Source of the DNA: Trochalopteron elliotii
Taxonomy: Eukaryota; Chordata; Aves; Passeriformes; Leiothrichidae
DNA length: 64,000 nt
Direction of reading: 5' to 3'
Assembly (NCBI GenBank): GCA_024734555.1
Contig: JANPWX010000480.1
Coordinates: forward strand, 6,011 to 70,010
Positions 49,111 to 63,600 of this stretch are shown here, in pieces. How positions within the stretch are numbered: position 1 is the stretch's first letter; each line of letters starts with the position of its first letter. The notes beneath the pieces were generated by a model. The model made no database searches, was not told where the DNA came from, and was given only the letters and a program-made list of their open reading frames with translations. Made by a program: the position numbers and the translations under genes.

Positions 49111-52100
49111 GGAATTTGTGATCAATGCATTTACTAAAGGGATGCTATTGTTGTCTGCCATATTCTATTGTTATACGAAAGATAACATCCTTCATCAAAA
49201 ATATGATCTTTCCATGGATATTGTTAGTCAGAATTGGAAATTTATTAAGGAGGAGATAGAAGGAGACAAGAGAACTTCATAGTTTAGAGGGAGACTCTTG
49301 AACACCTGGTCCATACCCAAGATAGTAATGGGTATTTGTGCATCTAAAAAGTAATAAAACTTCCATATTGAATAATACTAGACATGCTAAAACAATTCTA
49401 TTTTCAATCAAAACTAGCAGTCTCCTCACTTCTGAAAAGTTAAGTTGATAATTTTATTTTACATTTGTTTTTTATTTCCATATATTTCAGATACTTACAC
49501 TCAGGGGCTTAAAGAAACTGAGGTGGAAGTTTCTCTGAGCAAACTAATGACTCGTAGGCACTGTAAATGTCCCTGACCTCAACAGTGATTGTATTTGCTG
49601 GTCAAGTAACAAGTGTTGTAATTCATGTACTTTGTGAATTAATTCAGCTTCAATAAGCAAAAATTGCTAAATGGTGTCAAATTGTTGGTAGAGGATTTAT
49701 GAATCAAGAGCATTTTCCCCTGGAGATGTTGCTGGCTAACCAGCTACCCAGTCTTTTTAAAGGAAAAAGAAATGGAAAAACTGGGACGGCATAGGAGATT
49801 TTTGCATTCATAAAATTAACTATCATTGGCTAAACTTTACCTTAGAGTCACAATGTGGTAAGCATCTTTAAAAACTGTGTCACTTCATACATACAGTGAA
49901 TCTTGCAAAATATGTTGTTAGGTTTATGCTTGCCACTATACTGAGTTGTTGCTTACGCGTTAGATAAATCATTATTTCTATAATAAGGATTTCCAAAAGC
50001 AGCCTTGAGTTTAATATGTTGATATCATACAAATGGCGGGTTTAAGTCTTGAATTTGTAGTACCTACATGGCTTGAGATAACAAGCACTTGTTGTGTAGT
50101 CTTCAGATACAATGCAATAGATTATGTAGCTGTAGCAGCTAGCAGGTGTTCATGCTGCTTATTTGAGTTAATAAATTCTCATTGCTACTTTTTTTCTATA
50201 AAAGATTGTTGGTTATAGCCAGAATGTTATGGTTAGGTGCACATATTTTTATAATGGATTCCATTGCAGAGAACAATTTGCCAGGCTGCCCTGCAAATTG
50301 TGCAGATTTGATCAGTGCTCTCCAGCAGTGTCACCACCAGAACAGTTTATCAGAAAAGGGAATGGGGCAGTTGCTCATGAGCTTCTCAGCTTTTCAGCTC
50401 ATTTCTATTTATTTACTTGCTCGAGGACTCTGAAATTTTTTCAATGTTTCATATGTTGACTCCTTCCCTCCTGCTTCTTCTGACCACTTCCTTCTACACA
50501 TAGACTTTTACGGAGAGATTAGAGTATCTCAAAGATGTGTTTTTATGAACTGATTGATTTTTATTATCTCTCAAAACTGGAGCATCTTTCACAACAGGTT
50601 CCCCCAAAAGATACTCTGGGCAATGTTTCCTATAGAAAAAAGTAGAAGGGAAGGTGAAGGCACCGATGATTCAAACCATTAAACACTTCTGGGTTAGGTG
50701 TTGTACTTTAGGAATAACAACTCTCTAAGTTTTCAGTAAAGTATTGGACAGGAATATGCGTTTCTGTAAGTTCTGTAAAACCCCACTGTTACAAACAGTC
50801 ATGGAGCTCCTCATATAAGTGGATAGTTGTCCAAGAAGAAATGAGCCCTAGGTAAAACAGCCCATTAATTTAATCAGCTTATCACAGAATCTTGCCAGTC
50901 CCAATACGGCAGAGGTAAAACTCAGTGAAACGACTGCCTTTTTGCACAGTGGCTGCTTGTGAGCTCCCCAGAGGCTGCTACACCCCCTGAACCACGCTGC
51001 ACAACCTCCCTGCAATGGTCTTTTCACTCTGTTTCCTTTGGCATTAAATTTTGAGACTTACTAAATTCAAGTGAGGACAGCTTATTCAGCTGTCTCACCA
51101 CCACATGTATTTATTATCGTTTCTTTTGTTTTATTCCCTTTTTAGCCTTTTCTGAGACTTTTTGAATGATAAATGAGTGCTCTAATTAGCTATTCAGCAA
51201 AGGTAAGAACTTCTTGAGCTCTACTGGCTACTGAAATTCTTTCTTGTAATACATGTACTTTTAGCCTGAACGTGATTTATGTACCATGGAATAGTTACTA
51301 AAAAAACCCTCCTGTTTCATGAGAGAGGAAGTGTTCTTTTTACTTCAATAGAAAACATTTTTCCTATGTGTTTTGCAAAATGTAACTAATTTCTTTTACT
51401 CTTTCATTGATTGGATTTTGCAATTCAAAGCATCTTTTACCAGTACACTTGTATGCATTAAAGTAAAACAATTTGTCTGAAATGAGATGCTTCACGCTCA
51501 ATTATATCTAAATTTCTCATCTACAGCTCTTGATTTCAATCTTGGGTGTCTGTGCAGCTATTGAGGCTGAAACAATGTAGAAAGGAAATGCTGTTATTTT
51601 CAATTTGTAGCAATTATACTCAGAGTGCGGCAGATGTGGTGGTATTGAGTTTCTGCACATAGTACAGGCAGGAAGCTTGTGGAAAGGATAGCTGATTTCT
51701 CATTTACCTGTGGCTGTCTTCCTGAGTATGGACTGCTGGACATGATGTCTGAAAACAAACTCCCTCTGAGCACACCAGTATTCTAATGTGCAGTTAAATT
51801 CTCTATGCTTGTGAGAGTACTTAAGCATTATCAGAAATAGGACTTCAGTCTATGTTTATCATAAAAGATATGCCCCTGATTTAAGAAATTCTTCCCACAT
51901 AGGTAGGTACTAAAACTCTGCTCTAATATGAGCATGCTGAAGTCTCTGTTATTATGTGTACGTGTCCTTTGAGGCAGATTAGCAAGAAATCGAGAGCATT
52001 AATGCAGCCTGGATGAAACTACTGCCACTAAGTGTGATGTGCTCAAGAAGAGCAAAATACCATATCTTGATTTAATTATTAGAGAGAGTCTGGAATTGTC

Positions 52101-53649
52101 TACCACAATCCTGCCTGGGAATTGAATAGATGCACACTGGAGCTGTAATACTCAGAACAGTGTTGGGAAGCTCTAAGTGTATGCTGCTTAGCTGAACTCG
52201 AGGTTGTGAAGCCACTACTTAGCATTATTATTATAATTGATACTCTGGTAGAACCCAGAGGGCTATTTTGTCCACGTATAATTTGGTGTATGATATTTGT
52301 AAGTGGCCTTGGAATGGGGTGTGGAAAGTACAGCCTTCTGTGCTTAGTGCTCCAGGCCTCCAGAGCTGTGCCCCATGCTGTTCTCTCTCTTTCTGAAAAC
52401 TGATCGACTAAGTAGAACAGCTTTGAGAGAAGGAACAGAAAGCAAACGTCACCATCATATGCTACAGCCACACAGTGGGAAGGTGGGATTGGAAAAAAAA
52501 GATGATGGGAAGATTATTCAAAACATAAAATCAAGGTCAAAATGACAAGGCTGACTACACAGTTTAGGACTTCTTTAGGTACCACCTTCCAATTAAAGGT
52601 GTTTTCTGGAAGGCAGGCAGGCCTGTCTGACGTGGCACCAGGAGGTGGAACTGAAACCAGCTCACCGTATGTCCCAGCTGAGTACTGTGTTCCTGAGGAG
52701 AGGGCACAGGGAGGCTCTGAATTTCCCTGCCTCCTTCTGTGACCCTTCCTACCTCCTTCTGTGAGCCTGTACCCCTGCTCTGGGAGAGCTGACAAGCTCA
52801 GGCTATGGCTTTAATAGAATGCTAGTCTCTGTTTGACAGTCTGGTCAAATCCATGCTCTGGGAATAACTCTTGTCTGCTTTGAAGCAGTGCTAGTCAAAA
52901 AGAGATGCTGCAGAAAATTACTTCCTGCTCTCGGGAACACAGAGAGCAGCAATGCTTGAGACAATACAGGGTATTGAGCAGCCTTGATCTCCTCACTCTG
53001 CAGGAGCATCCAGTTTGAGGCAAAGTCCCCTGAAAAGTCAGGAACATTCCTTTCTTTTGTGCGGTGTTTCTTCAGGCACCCGGAGTCTTGCCTTAATGAT
53101 TTTGCTGCTTAACTTTGTACCAAAAGACTGCTTGATTTATAATGACTTATTTCTTTGTTCCTGTGGCATTCTCTTTTACTCTTGTCCATTCTCATGAGGT
53201 CTTTGGCCAGGTGGTCTTTGTTCTAGTTGCCATCCCACACAGAACTCAAATTTTAAGCAGAAAACAGATTTACCTATGATGAGAGAGGGTCCAGGTGTGT
53301 GTCTGTTACAAGAGATACCCATAGCTGTTCTACTGTGTTGATCTCGTCCCATCACCCTTTTGAAGAGAGAATAAGGAATGGAAAGGGTGGGCTCTGCCAT
53401 CAGTATGGAGTTTGCAGACTGACTCAGGCTGTACAGTTAGTTTGTATATTGCACGTCGGTTCCCAGGGCACAATCAATTTTTGTTAGTCTTCTGAGTACT
53501 CCTTATGTAGGCAACTGTGAGCATCTATGAATCATTTTGAGATTACATTTCTTTTTGAGCATGAACATAATGTAATATGGGCTGCTAAATTAAGCATTGC
53601 AGATTGTAAAGGTAGTTATGGCCCAGATTTAATTCATATATTTAATGGA

Positions 53650-53662
53650 CAAAAAAAAAAAA
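53650..53662 (+). repeat. Poly-A tract
   Basis: Run of about 13 A; low complexity only. Confidence 0.85.
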
Positions 53663-56466
53663 GCTTCAAAGAAGCAAACTCCTGCTGATCAGGTAATGCT
53701 GAGTATAATTAAGCTGCATTCTGTTAAAGAAAACTGTCAGCAAAATAAAATGCCAGGTAAGGTGAGGAATACAAAAAGTGCAATGAACTTCTAAACTGAA
53801 AACCTGCCAGCTTACCTGCAGCTTGTTTGTTCCTCAGTCATTCTGAAGTTAGATGAGTAAAGGAATTAAGCTTGGAAAGAAATACAAATACATTATTACC
53901 TTCCATTTTGGGATGCTCAGGCTTGTATTTATTTGCAAAGCTGGAGCTTCAACTCCATGCAGTATGAAAAGAGATTGTGCTATCTAATCCCTGTAAAAGC
54001 AGAGAGGAGTCATGTATTAAATTGCATTACAGAAATACTAATAGAGAGTTTTCAGTTTCTTTAGTCAGACCATTCAAAGGAAGCTGAGTGCTGAAAATGT
54101 GCAAATCAAGTCTTCATGAATAGACTGGTGCTCTGCAGAGTTTCTGATTTGGATGTTGCAGAGTCTCCAGTACTTAACATGTGTTCTGGATTAAAAAAAA
54201 TAAGATTGGAGAGTTATATTGTCACTAAGAATCTCCAGATTAGAAAAAGACCCCAACCAAATGGAATTGTAACTGCTATCCAGAGTTTGAAATTATCAGG
54301 GGCTTTGATAAACTATAAATTTATTTCTGTTTCATCTCTAGAAATATATTTTGCATCTTGCAAATAGGAAGCTGTTGGGTTGTGTGGGGTTGTTTGGAAC
54401 ATGTTCAGAACCTTTAATTTTTCTTTAACACTGAGATGTTCTCTTCCAGTGGTATTTCATTGTCATAAATAAATTCATGGATGTGGGTGACCCTGCCTTG
54501 TAAAAAGCAGAGGTGAGATTTTGTAGAATTAACTTAGAGAAAACCAGAACATGTACTTTATTTGTTCAGTTCTCTGGCACTTTGAAAGAGATCTGAGCAG
54601 TTAGGTGCTTTCAAACTATTTCTTTAGTATCTCTGTGCATACCAATTATACTTATGCATTGCATATAGCTGTGTTGAAGGGTTTATTTTCCTGCATTTTA
54701 TCAATGCAGTATATCCACAAATTATTAATGTTCAACTTCTTTTCTTATAACTTTTTTTTTGTGAAGTACCAATATTTGCAATTAAATAAGAAAGTGTTAC
54801 TATTTTACTTATTTATTTGTGATTCTCTCTCTGGTGGGCAAGCTGGATGAATTGTCTTATTCATCTTAAAATTTTAAGCATTCTCTCATTCTGCTGCCTT
54901 CTGCCCTTTATTATCCTATTGCAAGGCTGTAACTAAGTGTGTAGGCTACCTAAGGTACAGACTGCCCTCACATAACCCACTTGACTGCTCAGCATAAATG
55001 AGATTTTTAATGGTCTGGTTACTTGTCATTAATTGGCTTAGACAGGCTTGAATTTTGTCACACATCTTGACCTTTATTGAACTAACAACTTTGACAAATA
55101 TAAAGGTCAAGAAATTCTGGCCTTAACACTTCTTATTGGATTACTTTGCTCACATGCCAAAATCCAAATCTCTGGTTCTTAAAAGTGTTTCTATAGATAC
55201 ACATAATTATTCTAGTACCTGAGTGGAGCTAGAGCATTAAAATATATTGTATATTAACAGTAGTGTGATTCCTGCTCCTCTGACTGAAGTCTGTTTCAGT
55301 CTTTGAAGGGAAAGAACTATCCACAAAATTGAAACTCACACTCCACTTCAAGGTTTAGTGCCATGGAAAAAAAATCACGTTTCAGATCCTGCTGTCCTTA
55401 GGAGGCTTTTCAGAGGGCCCTTTATGGAGGTGGCACCAGGAATAGTTCAGCCTTGCAGAAGACAGAGGCAATGAATATCTATTTTCAGGTGTCACCCCCA
55501 CACTGCCTTGCCCAGACTCACCTGTTCACCCACCTTCATGTGTCTTTTTGTTCCCAGGTGTGATGAGTAATGCTTGTTCTTTAAAACATAAAATCTTACC
55601 CTGTATTACAAAAATGAACATATTTCATGGAGGAGTTGTATCTGTAAGATTAAAGAGGAGAATTAAAGTTTATATGCTGTCTGTAAATCAGTATCTTAGT
55701 TAAATATTGAGTTTTATATATTTCTATGCTTCTGTCTTAGTGATGCAACATTTCGTACTCTGGGGTTCAATAATTGAAGAGAATAGCAGTATTTTTATCA
55801 CAAAGAAGTTAAAAAAAAGGCAAAACCACAAACCCACTTACTTGTGAAGCAGCTCGTCTGTTTGTGAGTGTGATTCATTGCCTGCTGGTGCTCTCTGTAA
55901 CCTTTTTGTGAATATAGGGCACTGTTGTCTACCCGTGTGTGCTGCTCTTTAGTGCCATGAGTCTGTAGCTATTAATAGTCATTTCCAGCCTTCCCTGAAT
56001 GGCACTTTTCTTTCCCTGTGGTTCATTTGTCCCAGGTGTTTATGAGTCTTGTAGCTTTGTGAGCTGTTACAGTGCCAGTGTTACTGACACTCTCCTGTGT
56101 CAATATTCTCTAAAATCTGTGAGGGCAGAAAGAGTGCAGTTTACAGTTGTGCTCGTAAATGGCAGAAGCAAATACACTAATGAACCTGACATATGGCTTG
56201 ACATGAGGAAATTCTCAGTGGCACTGCCTTTACCTGAAGCCCTTTATAAAGCTGCCCAAGCTGCGTGAATGTATCACGAATGTGGTTCACACCTTTAAGT
56301 AAGTCAGGCATTTTATATGTGCCATTTGAGGTGTCGGTCTTTAATTTTATGAGTAAGTGACCATAAGTCCAGAGTAAGTCAGTTATTGAAAGGTTACAAA
56401 GTGTTCAAGGAGTAAAACTAGGGAATGGCAAATTCTGAACCCATGGTTTTATAATGGGGCTTCTCT

Positions 56467-56507
56467 CACAGCACTTGGGGTCCAGCACTTGTAGCAAAAG
56501 CTGAAGA
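56467..56507 (+). repeat. 41-bp dispersed repeat, copy 1
   Basis: It begins CACAGCACTTGGGGTCCAG and matches 59324-59364 at 39 of 41 positions in the same orientation. Flanks on both sides are unrelated by eye. Confidence 0.9.
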
Positions 56508-57556
56508 ACAGGAGGTATCAGATAATGGCAAGAATAGTAGAGCACAGGGAGGTTTCATATTACAGGGACACATAAAAACTGCTTGGCTTTTATTATGAAT
56601 GTATGTACCACGTATCTCAAATTAAGACCATCAAAAGCTGTAACTCCTTATGGTGGGGATGCAAAATTGTAGATCAGCCTGATTTGCTTCAGAGTCTTGA
56701 AACCCTGTGATACCAAATACAGATGTCATAGTTGTCATATGGGGAGATATAATGAATGACATTATTTTAAATATGGAGGCTCAGTTTAACAAGACTATTT
56801 ACATTCCTTCCTCCGTGTGAGACATATTTTACTTTTCTGTGATGGACAACAAGGTTTAGTAAGTGAACAGTCAGAGTTGTGAGTTGATCAACTCAAAAGG
56901 CTTCCTAGCTTCATGTACTTCTAGACATTGAAGGGCACTACTTACGTGTCCAGAGAAACCATGAAACAAGCCTGACCTATTTACTATTCAGTTCAAATTG
57001 TGGTGTGCCTAATTGCCCTGCTTTGCTATATAGTGCTCTAAATCAGCCATCCAGCTTGTTGTAATTTTGTCATTGACAGAATCCTACCAAATCTTTCATT
57101 TCAGAGTAAAATCAGCATGTTTAGAGACATCTGCCTTCAACTGATGCTGTAATCGTTCACGTTTTCTCAGTCATTGATACTTTTCCTTATAGTGTGTTTT
57201 CTACTCAGTATACATTCCTTGAATATCAGAAGACCCTCAGGAAATTGACATAGCATACTTCTGCTCCTGAACTCAGGTTTTGGCACACAGATTTATTATA
57301 TGAATGACTCTAATAAATATTAATGTAGGTGCTTTTTTCCCCCTTCAGGTTATTTTTGTTAGTGTAGTGAGACAGATACTGTCTGCTCACTATTTTAGCA
57401 CACATAATATAACTGAATTAAATCCTGACACGAGGTCCCAAATTCATTTTGAATGTCAGCAACCAGACAAGAGGACAGACAGGAATAGTCAGTATGTTAG
57501 AGCAATGATTAATGTAGATATCTGTTACTATATCAGAATCATCATCACCTGATCAT

Positions 57557-57580
57557 CTGTTGATAAACAGCTATCAACAG
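57557..57580. repeat. Hairpin, 8-bp perfect stem
   Basis: CTGTTGAT and ATCAACAG pair around the 8-base loop AAACAGCT. Confidence 0.8.
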
Positions 57581-59039
57581 GTACATTAAATGAGTTTTCC
57601 AGCTGTCCTCATCCTCTTCTCCATATTCACTCTGGCAGGCTGTGGCCAGTCAATAACAATTCTGAGGTATGTATTATGCTTTATAATATTGTTATTTCTG
57701 CACCAGCACAGCAGATGAGCACAGCATAGATGAGTACAGTCCAAATTCTTTGATTGTAAGTTCTCCAGACCAGGGGCTGTAACTTCTTGTATTTATGATG
57801 CTTAAGTGAACAGCTAATTGAAAACAAACAATGTATTATCATTAATCTTGGAAGCTGGAAAATGGCATTTCATGGCTTGGACACCTAGCTCGGTATGATT
57901 TAAAAGAGGATCTCATTATGAAACAGTGGATAAAAAGTAAAAAAAAAAATCACTCATGTTAACTAACTAACGATTAGTTCATCATCTAACTGATGCCCAC
58001 ACCCAGGGTAGGGAATATTTTACTTCCTTAAAAGAAAGTTTCACTGCGCAGATTAAAAAGATGTCAAAATGTTCTCACAATTTAGTGCATAGTCAATGTA
58101 ACATCATTTTTTATTGTTTTAAAATTCTGTAGGTGTCTTAAAAGATTTTGATGCAGTAAACACTTTCCTTTCACTACTTCTAATCAATATTGACTTCATT
58201 ATGACATCTTATTTCAAGGTTAATGTTCCTGTATTGTGTAAGGCTGTAATTTTAATGAAATATCCAAAATAACCTATAATTGCTTGTTTTAAGAAATCTG
58301 GTAATTATTTTACCCCACAGCAGATAGTTTTGCTCCTGTTATATTGAAAAATACATTGTTTTTTTCTTTTCCCATTACTATTAACATGGATATTTTTCAA
58401 CATATTAGAAGATCATTACTAACACAAAATAGACCTTTGAAACTGGTAATTTGTCTGTCAAAAGCAGGCCACAGACGTAGCTGAAAGAGGTTCACTAATG
58501 GAATGGCACTAATGCAATTTTGCAAATAACTTAATGAAGCATGTAAAGCATATTTCTTCCATTAAGCACACATAGTATGGAGTCACATCTTGCTTACTGG
58601 GTGTGAAAAATATTTTTAATTAACTTAAACATGAAGAGACTCTTCAAGGTTATGCTACTGAAAACCATTTAAAAAGTGCAAAATATCAGAGAAGGCAGCA
58701 GAAAAAGCAAAACAACAGTATCAGATGAGTAGAGTACTGAATGATAACAGATGAAAGCAAGGAAAGCAATAAGCACTACTATAAACCAGGGAGTCTCACC
58801 ATGAATTTATCTAAAGTCATTATGTCTTAACAAGAATGTGTTTAGAGGAGTTAAATACCAGACCTAGGACTATTCCCATAAGCCTTCCAAGCCTCTCCTT
58901 TCCTAAAGGTCAGTGTGATGGAGCATGCAGTCGACTTCTCACCGTGAGAGTGTGTATTGCTGAAAATCTATACTCCCAATTACAGTTTTTCCAGTGTTCA
59001 GCATAAGCTCAGCCCACTCTGGTGGGCAGGTTCTGTTTG

Positions 59040-59075
59040 TGTCATGGTCTGATGCCATCAGTGATAAATGCCCTG
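59040..59075 (+). mobile_element. Possible ERVL LTR 5'-end fragment
   Basis: TGTCATGGTCTGATGC differs by one base from the first 16 bases of the ERVL LTR at 28680, and an AAATGCCC word follows in both. Similarity stops after about 35 bases, so this could also be chance. Confidence 0.3.
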
Positions 59076-60349
59076 AATGCCAATACAATGTTTGGCTGTG
59101 CCACTCAAGGTGACCCCTGCAATCCCTGCTTAGTTAAAAAAAGAATTTAAAAATGCTTTAAATGTTTTCTTTCAAGGTGAAATATTTTTGTTGAAATGCA
59201 AAAATAGTTGCCACTATTTCCTGTGGTGGATGATAGTAAATTATTCTCTGTGTGCTCTTGTTCAAAATGCCAAATATCAGGGAAGCAATATCTGTAGTCC
59301 AGCTGTTCAGTACTGACAAGAGTCACAGCACTCGGGGTCCAGTACTTGTAGCAAAAGCTGAAGATACCACTTAATATATCTGAGTGGTACTGTTGGCTCT
59401 ACTTTTAGAGGGTTACCTTGCACTGAAAACACAGCTGAACTTTGTAATGCCAAACATTGTGCTGAATTCTTTTGCTGGTGCTCAGTGAAGTCAGTGAGGT
59501 TGCACAGATGTAAAGAGGGGCCCAAGGACTCCAGAGTTTATTGCTAACTGTGAGGACAGATATATGAAAATAGTGATCAACTCAGGAACTTTGGTGGCAA
59601 ACCCCATGTAATTGCCAGAGACAGTATCCATCAACTGGGAATTTCAGCCCTTTGTATTAAGATATCAGCTGGGTGATATGCAAATCCAGGCATTTATTGC
59701 CTTGTCATCTGCTGATATTGGTAGTCTTTGAGTTTTGAAAGTATATCCCATGCTGTGTTTTCAGAATAGGATTGCTTCAGTTGAAGAATTGTAAGGACAT
59801 GAGACAGAATCTATTTACAAAAATGAAATTATGTTTACCAATGACAGAATGTACACTGTCAGAGCAGTGTGGTGCAAGAAACTCTGTAGGGGAAATTAAA
59901 TGTAAGAAGACTTCGATTATATAACTGTGGAAACCTGAAGAGTTTGAGAGTGCTGCACTCTATTTGTATTGCCTTTAAGAAGGATTATGATTCCTTATTG
60001 ATTTCAGAGCAAGGAGTTTTCCAGCTTTATGTTCTTTGGCATCAGGGTGTTAGTAGCCAAAGAGCTTTACATTACAGTTTTGATGGGAGAAAGAAGAAAG
60101 TGTCAGAATCAAAAACAAACCTAGTAAGAAATTCTTGAACTCCATAAAATACAAATCTTGAAAGTTGTAATGTGCACAAATCACTTATGTGTTTTGGTAT
60201 TGATTTTATTGATCTAGATAATGCAGAAGCTCTATTTGCTGTCAAAGCACATCTCTGTGTTGTGCTGTGTTGTACTGTGGGTACTGTCCCAGTGTTTAAC
60301 ACTCTGAATTTGTTAGTTTGGAGGGTGACACAGGGTGATTCAGCTAAGC
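59076..60349. other. Unique non-coding sequence; no gene recognised
   Basis: Only short unrecognised frames. It holds the second copy of the 41-bp repeat at 59324-59364. Confidence 0.6.
59324..59364 (+). repeat. 41-bp dispersed repeat, copy 2
   Basis: Same sequence as 56467-56507 except for two T/C transitions; flanks differ. Confidence 0.9.
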
Positions 60350-60690
60350 CTCACTGAAGGCACAGGGAAATCTCCACGTGGAGACACCACCACACCACCA
60401 CTCCACCAAGAGGTGCTTGGGAAGGGCGGCCCTGCCCTGCTTGGAGCCTCACCCCGCTGTAGGACTAGAAGCTAATTCTTTTTGTGGGGAAAGAAAAGAC
60501 AAGGTGCAGCTGGGTTAGATTTCTTTCCGAAGACAGCATATGCTCCCCTGGCTAAGGATGTGGCTTGTAAACTTGCTGTCATGGCAACCAGGAAACCTCC
60601 TGGGCCCACCGCTCAAGGATTCTGCTCAAGTTCCCCAAAATAAAGCACAACAGCAGCCTGCGGGAAACCTGCAAAGGAGGCAGGTGGTGA
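60350..60690. other. GC-richer patch with an RFX-like site
   Basis: It is locally GC-rich, with CCACGTGG (E-box) near 60376, CACCAC repeats, and the word GCTGTCATGGCAAC at 60575-60588 matching the symmetric RFX X-box at 12 of 14. There is no reading frame of note. It could be a regulatory element; this is only suggestive. Confidence 0.35.
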
Positions 60691-63600
60691 GCATTTAATG
60701 TTCAGGGAAGGTGAATGGAAAAGGTGGCACCTTGGAGAATTCTTTATTTAGTACCTCTAGTCTTTTGTCAGTGAGGCTAGAAAGACATGTGGATTACTTG
60801 GACAAACAGGGACAGGATTTAGGATATGCACTGCACTGGTTAGGGATTCACAGGTGGTCTTAACCATGATTTACTCTACATGCAAAGAAATAGATCAATA
60901 CAATGCCAGTTGTAGTAGGAAAAAGCTTGACATGCAGGAGGACCAAATCCAAGAAAAGTTGTGTAGCAGTGTGAGGGCTTTGTACACTGTGCACTGTCTA
61001 TCCTCATCCTGTCCTGAATCCTTTTGACTTTAGTGCTTGAAAAGGCAGAGTGAAGCAGAAGCCTCCCCTCAGCTCTGTGCTGCAGTGATCAGGTTGCTTC
61101 TCTGGTGCACAGCTAGGTAATTTACAGGCTACTTGGGTATGTCTGTGTTGAAGTGAAGGTTATGGTTTCCTCTGTTAATCCCTTAAATGCCTTGATTTCC
61201 CTGTGCCCTACTGTAACTCTGTTACGTGCATATGGAAGTGTGCCTCAGGAATGCAGGTTTTGGCTCCTGCTGTTGCCTAGGCTGTTACTAAGTGATAATT
61301 TTTATTTTTTTTTTTTTTTAAATCAGAGCCAGCTGTTTGGTCATAATAAGGGTCAGCTTTCTTTTTAACTAGTTTTTAATCTATGGCATAAGTGTTTGGT
61401 GGTTTGTGGTTATTGAGTTGCCTTAACAGCTTCATGCAGCTTGTGTTGTTACTCCTGTGCAGTTACCCTCTTCTTCAGAAAAGACAAGTGCCTCACGCAT
61501 CAAAGAAAACACTGTAAAAGTCTTTAATGTGCAATTTCATCCTGAGTGCTCAGATGCAACTGATTTAACTTGCGTGACCTTGGTATTACTCTGGTTGATA
61601 TTCAATCCATAATTTCACGCTTAATCTTTCAAAACATTCAAAAGAAGGAACCAATTTTGTTCAATTTCAACAATAAGTGTTGCATCTCATGTAGACAAGG
61701 TCAGTCAAAATAGGCTAACTGAGCTGAATCGTAGGATTAAATTCTCAGGGAAAATTGGGCATAATCAATTACAATTAAAGAGTTTAGCGACAGAATTGTA
61801 AAGTTACTTCGGAGAAGTGCAAAATTTTGTCATTTGTTTATGGATTTCAGGAGGCACTTTTCTCTAAAATGCTTATGACAGTTCTTGAAATGAAAAAGTA
61901 GGACACTTAGTAGCAATAACAGGTTGTAGTCTTTACACAAAATATAGTTTGCCTGTGGTGCTCATGATAGCAGGTCTTTTTGTTGCATTTTAGAAAAAAG
62001 GTTATAGAATTAAGAGGCAAAGTGACTCATAGATGGAAAAAGGGATAATATTCTTTGAAGCTGCACCAAAAGCCCTGGAACGGAGTTTATTATGAAGCAA
62101 TCACATACTTAAAGAAGTAGACTTCTGGATTTGAAGGTCAGCTGTGCACCTAATCCAGTCTCACATACAACATGGCTTAGTAGGTTCCTGTGGTTTGGCA
62201 GCACTTGTGGTCAGCTGGAATGGAGGGCTGGGCCGAAGTCCAGCTCTATCTGCTCTATCTGTCAAACACATGTCTCTGTGTATTTCTCTACATACCGGCA
62301 CAAGTTTTTGTTGTGTTATGACGGAAGGAGAGGGTTTAACAAATCTGTAGGAACTGGATCATGAAACCTCGCTGTATTTGCTGATCCTGTCAGTGGGAGG
62401 TGTGTGTCCACGTGCATGAAGGGCATACAGGTTCCCCAGAGTAGGGAACACTGTGATATGAATGACACAAAACCTGCCAGGATCCTGGCACTGAAATCCA
62501 TGAGATGCTGTGTGGCATCCTCACTCTCAACTGGAAAATGGACAGATATGTCCTGAAGGTAAATGCCTTCAGAACATTGTTCTGCAGCCACACAAATGCC
62601 TCTCCTGAGGTCTGCATTCACAGCAATGCATTCACACATTTTCTCTAGCAGCCTTTTGCAGCAACCTCCCTTAACTGTCCTCAGTGTTGTCTGTGCTCTG
62701 GACCAAGGTCAGCTGTGGTTCACCTCATTGCAATAAGCAGTCTGATCCCCATTGGAGATCCCCAGTTTGCTGGTGGGATAAGGATGGGACCTAGAGATAG
62801 CCTGACACGTTGCTCTTGCTTGTGTGAGTGGATTTCTCAGATAACCCTCTTTTGTGCAGGGTTAAGGAGCTGTAGTATGATAATTGATTCAGTGACAATC
62901 ATTAGTTGCACTGCAAAGACTGGAATCATTGCCGGAATTTAAAAAGTATGTAGAGAAATACACAGAGACATGTGTTTGACAGATAGAGCAGTAGGTACAT
63001 GGTGGAAAGAAGCAGTGTCTGACTAAATTTAGTCTTTTAGTAAAATTACTTGGGATCCAGTTTACATGTCATGTGGGAGCATTCTTCAGCAGTCAGTTGA
63101 TTATTTTTCAGATCTTATGTAAAGAGATAGAGTCTATCAGATACTCCTGGCATGATGAGTGGACCTCCAGGGGTCCCAACAAAATCAAAATCAGGAGGGT
63201 AAATGCAACAAATATAGTTGGGTTTATTTTTCTTTATTTGACTGCTTCTTACAAACCTCATTATTTCTTGCCCTATGCAAGACTCCAAGTAGCTATTAGA
63301 GCATTTAAATCCCTGACAGCAAAAATATTCTGCATATAGGCCAAAATGTTCCCCTTATTTTGCTCTCTATGGCATTGCATTTCAGGAAATATGGCTGTCT
63401 GCCAGGAGCTGACTCAAACACAATGAGGTGGAAAAACATGACCTTCAGAAGAATGATTTAGCATGTAGATTGTAGAATACGTTTCTGTTAGGGTTCCCAG
63501 CTTGGAACCATTGAGGATGTTTGTAAAAGAGCTTTGTAAGTACAACATGTGGCCATGCACACAAGTTGCTCTCGTTAGGAGTAAATCCTTGCTATAATAT

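Larger units (their letters stand above)
49111..59039. other. Long unique region; no gene recognised
   Basis: About 10 kb of AT-rich sequence with frames below about 125 codons and no recognisable motif. Noted structures are a 13-base poly-A at 53650-53662, the first copy of a 41-bp repeated sequence at 56467-56507 and an 8-bp hairpin at 57557-57580. Confidence 0.65.
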
